Position numbers and translations under genes: made by a program. Below are positions 45,961 through 57,035 of a stretch of DNA of 64,000 nucleotides, piece after piece. Location of the stretch: NCBI GenBank assembly GCA_039566865.1, contig CM076944.1:19614501-19678500 (forward strand), in the 5' to 3' direction. The notes beneath the pieces are model-generated. The model was not told where the DNA came from. It was given only the letters and a program-made list of their open reading frames with translations, and searched no databases. The first letter of the stretch is position 1. Each line of letters begins with the position of its first letter. Source of the DNA: Aurelia coerulea (lineage: Eukaryota > Cnidaria > Scyphozoa > Semaeostomeae > Ulmaridae).

Positions 45961-47809
45961 AATATATATTTATTATTTTTTTTTATTTCACATGTTTAAG
46001 GAGGGTAGCCCTTCAGCAATGCTGATTTTCAAGGGGCCCTCCACGATAAAAACTTACAATAATTAAACTATTACTAAAAACTAAATTAACCTAATTACAA
46101 TTCAATATATTACAAATGCTATTAAAACCCAATTAAAATCTAAAATAAAATATCTAAAATAAAAGAAAGTCCAAATGGCAAACCCCTATTTACACCTAAA
46201 CAAGACATTGTTTAAAGCTGTTCAGGGAGGATGCCAGCTTACACTCAGCCGAGAGGCCATTCCAAGACCTAGCACCTCTAAAAGAGAAACATTTCTGTCC
46301 AATATTGGAGTTTTTCTTTGGTAACCTTAGGTCAGTTGCTGTATTCCTAAAATTATTGGAGGTCAGCTGGGATGTCCTTGTGAAAAGATTACACATGTAT
46401 TGTGGAGCCAACTCATGAAGAGATTTGAAGACCATGGTATTAGACTCACTAGTAATTAGCTCGTCTATGGTCTTCCAGCCAAGTTTCCTTATGAGTGGCA
46501 TGCCCGGCGCATCAAAACTGCTGCCAGTTACAATACGGGCAGCACGGTTTTGTAATTTTTGCAACTGATTAATCTCAGTCACACCACAGCAGCCCCATAC
46601 AGAACAACAATAGCGAAAGTGTGGCTCCACAATACCTGTGTACATAGTCCTCAGAGTTTCTTCTGGCAGAAAGGATTTTGCATGCTTCAAAAAGCCAATT
46701 CCTCTGGAGACCTTGGAAGAAACTGTCTTAATGTGTTCCTTCCAATCCAAGGTGTTGTCGATCTGCACACCAAGATATTTAGTTTTTTGCACTACTTCCA
46801 GCTCAATGTCCCGAATTTTTAGCTTCAAAGATTCACTTTGATTTTTTAGAATTTTATGCTTCGGTTTTGTGGAAATGAGCATGGAATGTGTTTTTATTAC
46901 ATTAAGTGAGAGTTTGTTCCCTTTAAGCCATTTTTCAACTTGTGCAAGGTCACTGTTGATGGCCTCATTCAGCTGAGCTATATCATATGATTGATGGCAA
47001 AGGCTTGTGTCGTCAGCATACATGGACACACTTGATTTCCGGACAGCTTGTGGTAGGTCGTTAATATAAATGAGGAATAGAAGGGGTCCAAGACATGAGC
47101 CTTGCGGTACTCCAACATTTATTTCCTCAATTGATGACTGAACACCATTGACCCTGCAAAATTGTTTCCGGTTTGAAAGGTAGGATTTGAACCATACTAA
47201 CTGCTGCTGCTGAATACCATAATACTCAAGCTTTTTGCATAGTATGTCATGGTCAACAGTGTCAAATGCCTTTTTCAGGTCAATGAATACCAGTCCCACT
47301 AACTTCCCAAGATCCAACCCATTGTACCAGTCATCAGTGTTTTTAAGCAGACATGTCACTGTAGAATGAAGGCATAAAAAGCCAGACTGTTCTATGGAGA
47401 AGTACCCATTATCATTCATGTGTTGGTACAATTGGTTGGCCACAAGTCTTTCAAAGAGCCTTGAGATGACAGGTAAAACAGAAATAGGGCGATAATTTGA
47501 CTTTTCAGTTTTGTCTCCCTCCTTGAAAATCGGTGTAACTCTGGCCAGTTTCCATGAGTCTGGAAATTGGCCATTTTCAAGTGATGTATTGAACAAACGG
47601 ACCAAAGAGTTCTCAATAAAAGGTAAGGCTAGTTTTAGAAAATAGCAGGAGATATTGTCATTCCCAAAGCTCTTCGAAGGTTTAGACTTGGCAACTGCAT
47701 CCCTGATTTCCTGAACTTCAATGGTCCTAAACCTAAACTTGACATGACTGTTATTAGTATCATCATAGTTCCCAGATAGAAGAGGATTAGGGGTAGCATC
47801 TATATGATA
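45961..47809 (-). pseudogene. 5'-truncated LINE, RT frame intact
   Basis: The frame 46196-47605 (469 aa), open upstream to about 47809, encodes RT blocks YRPISVLPVISRLFERLVAN, FIDLKKAFDTVDHDIL, VGVPQGSCLGPLLFLIYIND and the catalytic SMYADDTSLCH. An APE-type C-tail follows (CFSFRGARSWNGL). The endonuclease is missing. The 3' end with an A-rich tail lies in the fourth 244-bp unit. A decayed relative is at 57036-57750. Confidence 0.82.
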
Positions 47810-47814
47810 TATAT

Positions 47815-47936
47815 ATATATATCAACTCAGAAAAAAACACATTCTTTAAACGTTTCGGCGTAAGCCTTCATCAGTAATGACTGTTCCAATAATCAGACAG
47901 AGCTTAAATACACACCTTCAAATCCATAAACATATA
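47815..47936 (-). repeat. PLE-A terminal fragment with ribozyme
   Basis: A TA tract, then the PLE-A terminus with a hammerhead at 47852-47874, ending at 'atccataaac' where another PLE-A tail begins. Confidence 0.75.
47852..47874 (-). ncRNA. PLE-A hammerhead ribozyme
   Basis: Minus strand CTGATGA, GGC-TTAC-GCC, GAAACG, ACGT palindrome. Helix I is ACAGUCAUUA with UAAAGAAUGU, 8 of 10 pairs. The clearest PLE-A ribozyme in the window. Confidence 0.75.
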
Positions 47937-48008
47937 TATTCTCATAAGCTCCTACTCAATATGTAATAAATAGATAGATAGACTAAAAAAAAACCCCATT
48001 CGTTAAAC

Positions 48009-48032
48009 GTTTCGGCGTAAGCCTTCATCAAT
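48009..48032 (-). ncRNA. PLE-A2 hammerhead, damaged
   Basis: The core reads TTGATGA instead of CTGATGA: the invariant C3 is replaced by U. Stem II and GAAAC are intact. Expected to be inactive. Confidence 0.6.
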
Positions 48033-48419
48033 AATAGCTTTCCAAATTAGATGGAGCATACATATAAATCTTGAAATAACAATACAATATAAAAACAATA
48101 GCCTGAGCGGGATCCTGATTATTACAATAAGCCATAAAAGGTGCAAATAGGGGTGTAGCTAAAGGCGGCAATGGGAAGATCAAAGAAAGCGCAGAGTAAA
48201 GAGCTGCTAAAGTCGGCGGCGGTGTCTGTCTCGCGGAAGCTAGAAAGAAAAACACGTCTGAACTAACAAAACAAGCAATAGAAAGATCCAAGAGCGGATG
48301 GGCAGAAAAGAGATCCCTAAAAAAACAGCGTGTGTCCCTAATGAAAAGCTGAGCACAAAAATCAAAACAACCAAACAACCAAAATGTAAACAAAAATCAA
48401 ATTTATGTATCAACCTGCC

Positions 48420-50344
48420 TAGTGTTTAATCCCTTAGGGGCAAAGCAATCCAGCCGATATTGCCAGAAGCTTTCCCGCATCCTATTTCCCCCCGTTAGCC
48501 TATCGATTATCTTAATACTAATATCCTTCAGAAACCCGTGGTGGCCTTCTCCAGTAAAATGCCTGAAGAATTCCGCCTGGGGTACTGAGGCCCCCGAATT
48601 AAACTTATGACTGCACGCCTTCTAATTGTTAAACCTAAGCCTAAAAGGCGTGCAGGTGCTACCAACATATTGTACACCACAAACAGTACATTCCAACAAA
48701 TACACAACAATTGACGAGTCACAATTAAACGAATAGTTTATCCTATATTCCCGGCTATCTATGTTTGAATGAAAATGTCCACTATTACTCATGACATTAC
48801 ACACTTGAAAACGAGATTTACCACAACGAGAACATCCCTTCTTATCAGTCCCCCCATTTCCCTCACTACTGACCCTAGCCCTAACAAGTATATCCTTAAG
48901 GTTCTTACATCTCCTAAATGCTATTAAAGGTGGCTCAGGAAACACCGCCCTATGCTCCTCCGAGTTTGTGAGCATAGAATGGAGTCTCCTGGCAACCTTC
49001 CCCAAACTATTGAGTGCTGGATGGTATGTGGCAACAAGTGGAACCCTTTCCCCCTCCCTTGGGTATTGGTCCTATTTCCCGCATTTGCTAGAAGAGTTGT
49101 CTTATCCAACCTACGTACCCTTTCTATTTGTTCGTTAACTAAAGACTCTTCGTAGCCCCTTTCCTTAAGCCATCCAACTAACTCGCCTGCCCTCTCCTGA
49201 AATTGGCGATCTTCCGAGCATATCCTACGAAACCTAAGAGCCAGACCATAGGGGTTCGCCTTCTGCGTGTGCCAGGGGTGACAAGACTTCTTATGCAAGT
49301 ACTTATGTGTATCAGTTGGCTTGCAAAACAAGTCTGTCGAAAGGACTCCCCCCTCCTCCACCCTAACCTGAACATCTAAAAAACTAATCCTATCCCGTGA
49401 TTGCTCGCTAGTAAACTTAATGGTTTCGTGGCTACTGTTGAGATGATTGATGAAAGACTTCAGCTTTTCCTTCCCGTGCATCCTGATAAAGAAAACATCA
49501 TCGACGAATCTTATCCAGATGAGGGGCTTGTCAGGTGCAGCATCCAACAACCTTTCTTCCAACCGGGTCATGAAGAGATTGGCATAGGCCGGAGCGAACT
49601 TCGTGCCTATAGCCGTGCCCAATTTCTGCCTATAAATCCTATCATTAAATTCAAAATAATTATTCTCCAAGACCAAAGACGCCAACCCCACTAGGGTATC
49701 AGTAGCCACGCCCGAGCTTTCCCTTCTATCCAGTGCCCTCCTGATGGCCTCTAAGCCCCCCCCCGTGTGGAATGCTTGGATAGCGTCCCCCAACATCAAC
49801 TGTACACAATAAAGCCCCCTCTTGTATTTTACCTAACTTACTTAGTCTAGACAAAAAGTGGTTAGTGTCCTTAACATATGACCTACTTTGGCTAACCAAC
49901 GGGTTAAGGTGGTGGTCTTGATACTCTGAAATATGCTCTGTTATAGTACCACAGTTGGAAATGACTGGTCGCCCCTTAACACTACTAAGACCCTTGTGGA
50001 TCTTAGGTAACAAATAAAATCTACCTAACTTAGAATCTTTCACTTCCAAATAGTCAGTCACTTCCCCTAATCCTGGGTCCTCCTCCCTCAGTTCTTTCAA
50101 CCTAGCATTAATGGTCTTACCCAAATCTACCGTGGGGTCTACCTCGATTTATTCATAAACCTGCCTATCGTCTAATTGTCGGTTAGCCTCACTTATGTAA
50201 TCCCCCCGATCCCAAACTACAACCGCTGATCCCTTATCCGCTTCCTTGATGACTATGTTCCTATCAGATTTGAGATGTTTCAAAGAAAGTTGTTCAGAAG
50301 AAGAAAGATTACTAAAATTCTTACCCTCCATCGAGACAGAAATT
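48420..50344 (-). pseudogene. PLE-A2 RT and GIY-YIG endonuclease, frameshifted
   Basis: RT with the intact catalytic RFVDDVFFIR and GRPVISNCGTITEHI, then the nuclease VVYLLECTVCGVQYVGSTCT. Lesions: a stop after RQVYE (near 50149), a frameshift in a C-run near 49760, and another near 49050 within the linker. Confidence 0.82.
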
Positions 50345-52226
50345 GTCAAAAAAGGTCTGTGTACCTCGATATTTCAAAAGCATTTGACAGAGTATGGCAT
50401 GATGGCCTCATATATAAACTGAAACGATGTGGTGTTTCTGGACAGCTTCTATCTCTCATTCAAAATTTTCTTGAAAATCGAAAGGAGCGAACGGTTCTGA
50501 ATGGGCAGGCTTCTAAATGGGGGAGTATCTTAGCCGGTGTGCCCCAAGGATCCATATTAGGACCCCTATTCTTCCTTGTATATATAAACGACCTGACTGA
50601 GAACTTAAAGTGCAAAGTTAACCTCTTTGCAGATGATACATCACTGTTCACTATAGTTCAAGACTCAAACATAGCTGCCAGTGACATGAACCACGACCTG
50701 GAGTTGGTGAGGAAATGGGCTCATGATTGGAGGATGTCTTTTAATCCTGATCCACAGAAGCAGACAGTTGAATTAATCTTTTCAAAAAAAAAATCAGAAA
50801 TTGACCATCCAGTAATATTATTTAATAACATACCCGTCATGAAAGTTGTTGAACATAAACATCTCGGAATTACCTTGGACGCGACTGTGTCTTTCTCTGC
50901 TCATATAAAAGCTGCCATCTCAAAGGCAAGGAAAAGTATTGGTATGTTGAGATTCCTCTCAAGATATCTACCTAGGCATACCCTAAATGAACTATACAAG
51001 CTCTATGTTCGACCCCATTTAGATTACGGAGATGTTATTTACCATAATCCACCAAAAGTATGTGACCTCACTGGTAGTACCACCTTATCAAGTTTAATGG
51101 AGAAACTAGAGTCTGTGCAATACTCAGCTGCCTTAGCCGTAACCGGAGCTTGGAGGGGAACGTCTCGAGAAAAATTGTACCTTGACCTTGGATGGGAATC
51201 TCTAAGCCTCCGCAGATGGAGCAGACGTCTTACGTTGTTTTATAAAATAATAAATAATTTAACCCCAGACTACACAAGGGACCCAATGCCACCACTTCAA
51301 CAGGTCCAGTATTCACTTCGCGAGCGTGACACAATCGGGCAAATACGAGCAAGGACAGAAAAATATAAATCTAGTTTTTATCCTCACTGTTTGTCTGAGT
51401 GGAATAAACTTGATCCTGAAATTAGATTGTCACCTTCTGTTGCTGTTTTTAAGAAAAAGATACTATCCTTAATCCGCCCCCCTACACAATCTGTATTTGG
51501 GATTCATAACCCTAAGGGCCTGTCTTATCTTACTCAACTCAGGGTTGGTCTCAGCAAGTTAAACTTTCACAAATTTCAACACAATTTTAGAGATACAATA
51601 AACCCAATGTGCCCAAGTAACGATGGAATCGAGGATACGGAACACTTCTTGTTGCGCTGCCCCTCTTTTGGTGTTCAAAGGGCTGATCTCCTCGCTGGTA
51701 TCTCCATTCTTATACGACCATTTGGATATGCAGATGTTGCAAATGAAGCTCTGTTGCAAATCTTACTGTACGGCGATAAGACTTTTCCAAATGAACTGAA
51801 TAGGAGTATCCTTGAGCTGACGATACGTTTTATACATAGTACTGGTCGCTTTGAATAAAGTATCTCGCCCCCATCCCCCTAGTAAGCCACCAATTATTTA
51901 ATTAACTATCGTATGTAAAGTCTGTCTCAAATTATATATGAGGTGAGATTTGTGATAGCGCAAAATTTTCCATAACGGCGGCAGGCATCTTGTCTGTTGT
52001 TATCGCGGACAATTTTTCACCTTATGTCTAATTTGAGACAGAATGTAGTTTTCTTTCTTTTGCTTTCCCATGTATTATTGTCTTAGTTTTTCGTGATGCC
52101 ACAGAATAGTCATGATATTTTGCATCTAGTGGCATCGTCTCGTAGTATAGTAAAGTATTTTGTAAGTAGTGTAACTAGTAAATTTGTATTGTAAATTTTT
52201 AATGGAATGTAGAAAAAAAAAAAAAA
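50345..52226 (+). mobile_element. 5'-truncated LINE with poly(A) tail and 10-bp target duplication
   Basis: The 1882-bp insert is flanked by GACAGAAATT at 50335-50344 and 52227-52236 and ends in a poly(A) run at about 52213-52226. It lies antisense in the PLE-A2 gene. It is related to the full-length LINE at 15032-18772 but diverged, so it comes from a different source copy. Confidence 0.95.
50349..51858 (+). CDS. LINE RT (truncated) and C-terminal tail
   Basis: RT from motif A onward: RSVYLDISKAFDRVWHDGLI, AGVPQGSILGPLFFLVYIND, catalytic LFADDTSLF, PHLDYGDVIYH and the Cys/His tail MCPSNDGIEDTEHFLLRCP, ending IHSTGRFE. The frame is uninterrupted but fuses at its 5' end with about 23 codons of antisense PLE sequence. 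The endonuclease and RT fingers are missing, so it cannot be active alone. Confidence 0.88.
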
Positions 52227-52655
52227 GACAGAAATTTCCTCCTTCTCCAGCAGCGAAAGATAGTTTTCTAGAACTGGGTCATCCTTGGGGGGCTGCCATG
52301 TAGATTTAGTTTTAAAATTATTGTCCTTGTCCGGTACATAATCGTCCTCGTTATTTCTGAAATGCCATCTCAGTCTCATCCGCCTGCTGTATCCTTCTAT
52401 ATCTGCTCTTAACTTTGCTTTATCGATGTCAGTAGGAGTGGGTGAGAACTTCAGGCCTTTCGAAAGAAGACATATATCTTCCTCCGAAAGTTGCCTCCGA
52501 GATAAGTTCACCACACTCCCACTGACAAATCGTCCCTTCAGCCTTCCATTGTCCAAAATCTGTTCTTCCTCTTCATCGTCCTCTCCTCTCGGTATTTCTG
52601 TTGCGATCATTTCCTCTTGATTGATGTTTCTTTCACGCGGTAGATCTTTTCCGTC
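52227..52655 (-). pseudogene. PLE-A2 N-terminal part
   Basis: Encodes GRLKGRFVSGSVVNLSRRQL, then KGLKFSPTPTDIDKAKLRAD and STWQPPKDDPVLENYLSLLE. This is the segment upstream of the RT, continuous with 50344 once the LINE is disregarded. The start is lost in the TA repeat. Confidence 0.8.
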
Positions 52656-52755
52656 AAATGTATATATATATATATATATATATATTCTCATAAGCTCATT
52701 CGCAAAGTGTAATAAAAAAGATATATGTAGTCAAGAAAAACACATTCTAGTATAC

Positions 52756-52778
52756 GTTTCGGCGTAAGCCTTCATCAG
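52756..52778 (-). ncRNA. PLE-A3 hammerhead ribozyme
   Basis: CTGATGA, GGC-TTAC-GCC, GAAACGTA. Helix III is ACGT, with A at the cleavage position. Helix I pairs CUAUUA with UACUAG with one mismatch. Confidence 0.72.
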
Positions 52779-53149
52779 TAATAGCTTTCCAAATTAGATG
52801 GAGCATACATATAAATCTTAAAATAACAATACAATATAAAAGCAATAGCCTGAGCGGGATCCTGATTATTACAATAAGTTCTAAAAGGTGCAAATAGGGG
52901 TGTAGCCAAAGGCGGCAATGGGAAGATCAAAGAAAGCGCAGAGTAAAGAGCTACTAAAGTCGGCGGCGGTGTCTGTCTTGCGGAAGCTAGAAAGAAAAAA
53001 ACGTGTGAACTAACAAAACAAGCAATAGAAAGATCCAAGAGCGGATTGGCAGAAAAGAGATCCCTAAAAAAACAGCGTGTGTCCCTAATGAAAAGCTGAG
53101 CGCAAAAATCAAAACAACCCTACACTTTGGTTGTTTGGTTGTTTTGATT

Positions 53150-55083
53150 TTTGATTTACCACAACGAGAACATCCCTTCTTATCAGTCCCCCCATTTCCC
53201 TCACTACTGAGCCTAGCCCTAACAAGTATATCCTTAAGGTTCTTACATCTCCTAAATGCTATTAAAGGTGGCTCAGGAAACACCGCCCTATGCTCCTCCG
53301 AGTTTGTGAGCATAGAATGGAGTCTCCTGGCAACCTTCCCCAAACTATTGAGTGCTGGATGGTATGTGGCAACAAGTGGAACCCTTTCCCCCCTCCCTTG
53401 GTTATTGGTCCTATTTCCCGCATTTGCTAGAAGAGTTGTCCTATCCAACCTACGTACCCTATCTATTTGTTCGTTAACTAAAGTCTCTTCGTAGCCCCTT
53501 ACCTTAAGCCATCCAGCTAACTCGCCTACCCTCTCCTGAAATTGGCGATCTTCCGAGCATATCCTACGAAACCTAAGAGCCTGACCATAGGGGATCGCCT
53601 TCTTCGTGTGCCAGGGGTGACAAGACTTCTTATGCAAGTACTGATGTGTGTCAGTTGGCTTGCAAAACAAGTCTGTCGAAAGGACTCCCCCCGCCCCCAC
53701 GCTAACCTGAACATCTAAAAAACTAATACTATCCCGTGATTGCTCGCTAGTAAACTTAATGGTTTCGTGGCTACTGTTGAGATGATTGATGAAAGACTTC
53801 AGCTTTCCCTCCCCGTGCATCCAGATAAAGAAAACATCATCGATGAATCTCATCCAGATGAGCGGCTTGTCAGGTGAAGCCTCCAACAACCTCTCTTCCA
53901 ACCGGGTCATGAAGAGATTGGTATAGGCCGGAGCGAACTTCGTGCCTATAGCCGTGCCCAATTTCTGCCTATAATTCCTATCATTAAATTCAAAATAATT
54001 ATTCTCCAAGACCAAGGACGCCAACCCCACTAGGGTATCAGTAGCCACGCCCGGGTTTTCCCTTCTATCCAGCGCCTCCCTGATGGCCTCTAAGCCCTCC
54101 CCGTGTGGAATGCTTGGATAGAGTCCCACAACATCAACTGTACACAACAAAGCCCCCTCTGGTATCCTACCTAGCTTACTTAGCCTAGACAAAAAGTGGT
54201 TGGTGTCCTTAACATATGACCTACTTTGGCTAACCAACGGGTTAAGGTGGTGGTCTAGATATTCTGAAATATGTTCTGTTATAGTACCACAATTGGAAAT
54301 GACTGGTCGCCCCTTAACACTACTAAGACCCTTGTGGATCTTAGGCAATAAATAAAATCTACCTAACCTAGAATCTTTAATTTCCAAATACTCAGTCACT
54401 TCCTCTAGACCGGGGTCCCCCTCCCTCAGTTCTTTCAACCTAGAATTAATGGTCTTACCCAAATCTACCGTGGGGTCCACCTCTATTTCTTCATAAACCT
54501 GCCTATCGTCTAATTGTCGGTTAGCCTCACTTATGTAATCCTCCCGATCCCAAACTACAACTGCTGATCCCTTATCTGCTTCCTTGATAACTATGTTCCT
54601 ATCACATTTAAGCTGTTTAAAGGAAAGTTGTTCAGAAGAAGAAAGATTACTAAAATTCTTACCCTCCGCCGAGACAGACATTACCTCCTTCTCCAACAGC
54701 GAAAAATAGTTCTCCAGAAGTGGGTCATCCTTGGGGGGCTGCCAAGTGGACTTAACTCTAAGTTTATTTTGATCATTGTCCGGTGTAAAATTGTCCTCGT
54801 TGTTTCTAAAATGCCACCCCAGCCTCATTCTTCGTTTGTAAGCATCAAGGTCTTCTTTTAGCTTTGCTTTATCGATGTCAGTGGGAGTGGAGGAAAACTT
54901 CAGGCCTTTCGAAAGAAGACTCACGTCTTCCTCCGAAAGTTCCCTCCGTGATAGATTCACCACACTCCCACTGACAAATCGTCCCTTTAATCTACCATCT
55001 GCCGTTACTTTGACTTCCTCATCTGGTTCCTCCCTGGTTGTGGTCTGTATCGTCGTCGGATTCTCTTGATGTTGCTCTGCAGG
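53150..55083 (-). CDS. PLE-A3 reverse transcriptase, intact RT, nuclease lost
   Basis: The frame is open from about 55083 (no start retained) with the methionine at 54963. Blocks in order: VNLSRRELSEEDVSLL, VIKEADKGSAVVVWD, RFYLLPKIHKGLSSVKGRPV, CTVDVVGLYPSIPHGEG, GTAIGTKFAPAYTNLFM, the catalytic MRFIDDVFFIW and FRRICSEDRQFQERV. After GCSRCGKSK it runs into unrelated sequence from the rearranged joint. The RT has all visible catalytic residues, which makes it the best-preserved PLE-A RT here. Confidence 0.85.
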
Positions 55084-55084
55084 T

Positions 55085-55625
55085 CGATATATGTAGTCAA
55101 GAAAAACACATTCTAGTAAACGTTTCGGCGTAAGCCTTCATCAGTAATAGCTTTCCAAATTAGATGGAGCATACATATAAACCTTGAAATAACAATACAA
55201 TATAAAAAACAATAGCCTGAGCGGGATCCTGATTATTACAATAAGTCATAAAAGGTGCAAATGGGGGTGTAGCCAAAGGCGGCAATGGGAAGATCAAAGA
55301 AAGCGCAGAGTAAAGAGCTGCTAAAGTCGGCGGCGGTGTCCGTCTCGCGGAAGCTAGAAAGAAAAAAACGTGTGAACTAACAAAACAAGCAATAGAAAGA
55401 TCCAAGAGCGGATTGGCAGAAAAGAGATCCCTAAAAAAACAGCGTGTGTCCCTAATGAAAAGCAGAGCGCAAAAATCAAAACAACCAAACAACCAAAATG
55501 TAAACAAAAATCAAATCTATGTATCAACCTGCCTAGTGTTTAATCCCTTAGGGGCAAAGCAATCCAGCCGATATTGCCAGAAGCTTTCCCGCATCCTATT
55601 TCCCCCCGTTAGCCTATCGATATAT
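55085..55625 (-). mobile_element. PLE-A4, 3' terminal fragment
   Basis: Ribozyme at 55122-55144, the 3' UTR, and the last codons of the nuclease region at about 55540-55620, cut by a TA repeat. A second short piece, 'ccttatttccccccgttag', reappears at 55634-55652. Confidence 0.8.
55122..55144 (-). ncRNA. PLE-A4 hammerhead ribozyme
   Basis: CTGATGA, GGC-TTAC-GCC, GAAACG, ACGT palindrome, U at the cleavage position, then UACUAG able to pair with upstream CUAUUA. Confidence 0.72.
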
Positions 55626-55899
55626 ATATATAACCTTATTTCCCCCCGTTAGATATATATATATATACATAACATAATGTCTCATACATAATGTCTCAGG
55701 TAGCAGGTTGACAGAGGTAGTTCCCTGTCATAAAAGCACTCACAGCGTCCATTGGCTTTCCTGTTGAGACTGACGTCAATAAACATATCAAAAATATACA
55801 AGTCTGCAGTAAATCAGTGATGCCTGTACTCATTTTGTATTTCGTTTCGACTTATATTTTTACTTGTGCACTTTACTTTTTCGTTTCGACCTATATATA

Positions 55900-56410
55900 C
55901 ATACATACATATATAAAGTGTACCGTTGAAGAGGGCCTAACCATTCGAAGAAAACAGGCATCAATTTGGTCTTTTGCGCTTTTTATTCTTTATTTCAGTG
56001 CTGACTAGTTTCGCCCACTAGGGCATCTTCAGAGCAACTGATTTATTCAGAGTATCTACCTCTATTTATAGTGTATTGTCTGTCCATATAAGGTTAATTA
56101 GTTTACAAGAATAATTTTGTCCTTATAAGGTAAAAATGTTCTTGTCGTATGTTGTTGTTGTTGTTGTTAGCCTCGTTCTCGTTGTTTTCAGTTGAGTCGT
56201 TGTTGTCGTAGGGGTCGGTTCTCGTATCATGGTGTTGTATTTTTGTGCTATGTCACTTGACGTCAGATTGTCTTTTGTCCATCGTTCTACGAGCTTCGCT
56301 TTTCCAATTTCATTTTCGGTCCTTCTTTGCAAGTGGTTGATTCCGTGAATCTTAAGCCACCCCGGGTGTACTTTTACCCTGTTCGTTCTGTTCTGTTCGG
56401 TTCTTTTCAA
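55900..56410 (-). repeat. PLE-E-like terminal fragment
   Basis: A region with a terminal hammerhead (56008-56032) and a 95-aa frame (56123-56410; VHPGWLKIHGINHLQ, VERWTKDNLTSSDIAQKYN) that was not recognised. Its upper end is inverted and repeated at 56627-56708. Confidence 0.5.
56008..56032 (-). ncRNA. Hammerhead ribozyme (PLE-E type), textbook core
   Basis: CTGAAGA, stem II GCCC-TAGT-GGGC, GAAA, palindromic ACTAGT, canonical GUC cleavage triplet. Helix I is CAGUUGCU with AGCACUG, seven pairs with one bulged U. Every invariant core base is present. Confidence 0.82.
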
Positions 56411-56708
56411 TTTTCAACAACAACTGCAACTCACCAACACCTGACCTTACAACTCAGGGAAAACATCTGACTACGAATGACACACTACAAAACGGTAAGA
56501 AACCACATAACAACAACAACAACAGCAAGACTACGAAGGCGCACAACCGACGTCATAGGACAAGAAACATCATAACAACGACACTTCAAAACGAAAACAT
56601 CGCATTGCGAACAATGCCATTGAAAGGAACCGAGCAGAACAGAACGAACAGGGTAAAGGTACACCCGGGGTGGCTTAAGATTCACGGAATCAACCACTTG
56701 CAAAGGAG
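56329..56708. repeat. 82-bp inverted repeat
   Basis: 56329-56407 and 56627-56708 are near-identical in opposite orientation ('acacccggggtggcttaaga' is shared). They enclose about 220 bp of low-complexity CAA-rich sequence. Confidence 0.8.
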
Positions 56709-56945
56709 GATTTCCTCATCTGGTTCCACCCTGGTTGTGGTCTGTATCGTCGGCGGATTCTCTTGATGTTGCTCTGCAGGTCGTAGGTCGCTGCTGTCCA
56801 ATATTTCGTCATGATGGTGGTTGGTTCCTCCTAGGTTTTGTAGCCTTTCTGTGGAGATCTTTATTCCTGAGTCGGTGCATAATTTCAGCGCCTTTTTGCT
56901 TCCTTTGCAAGGTCTCTTTGGACGTCTTAACCTTTATGAATGATC
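56709..56945 (-). pseudogene. PLE N-terminal fragment (PLE-A type)
   Basis: Minus-strand sequence parallels the PLE-A3 N-terminus at 54990-55083 (AEQHQENPTTIQTTT-like) and continues upstream with a Lys-rich leader. It ends where a decayed LINE begins. Confidence 0.6.
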
Positions 56946-57035
56946 TAGCAAGATAACCGTTGACGTTGGTAAATGAAGGAAATGGTCGCTTTAACAAACC
57001 GAAGATACGAACGTCTTAATGCTTTGTACGTCTTA

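Larger units (their letters stand above)
47937..52661 (-). mobile_element. PLE-A2, Penelope-like element split by a LINE
   Basis: Minus strand. Ribozyme end at 48009, 3' UTR to 48420, coding 48420-50344 and 52227-52655. The LINE lies at 50345-52226. The 5' end is lost in a TA repeat at 52656-52685. Confidence 0.85.
52686..55083 (-). mobile_element. PLE-A3, Penelope-like element with nuclease deleted
   Basis: Ribozyme and 3' UTR at 52686-53125. A rearranged joint follows at about 53118-53150, where a short inverted UTR piece replaces the GIY-YIG region, then the RT gene up to 55083. The 5' end joins another PLE-A tail directly. Confidence 0.8.

Noticed and set aside
28900..56000. CRISPR-like or satellite array
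   Set aside because: Spacings and units fit tRNA-headed repeats and PLE tails; there are no short regular direct repeats with unique spacers.
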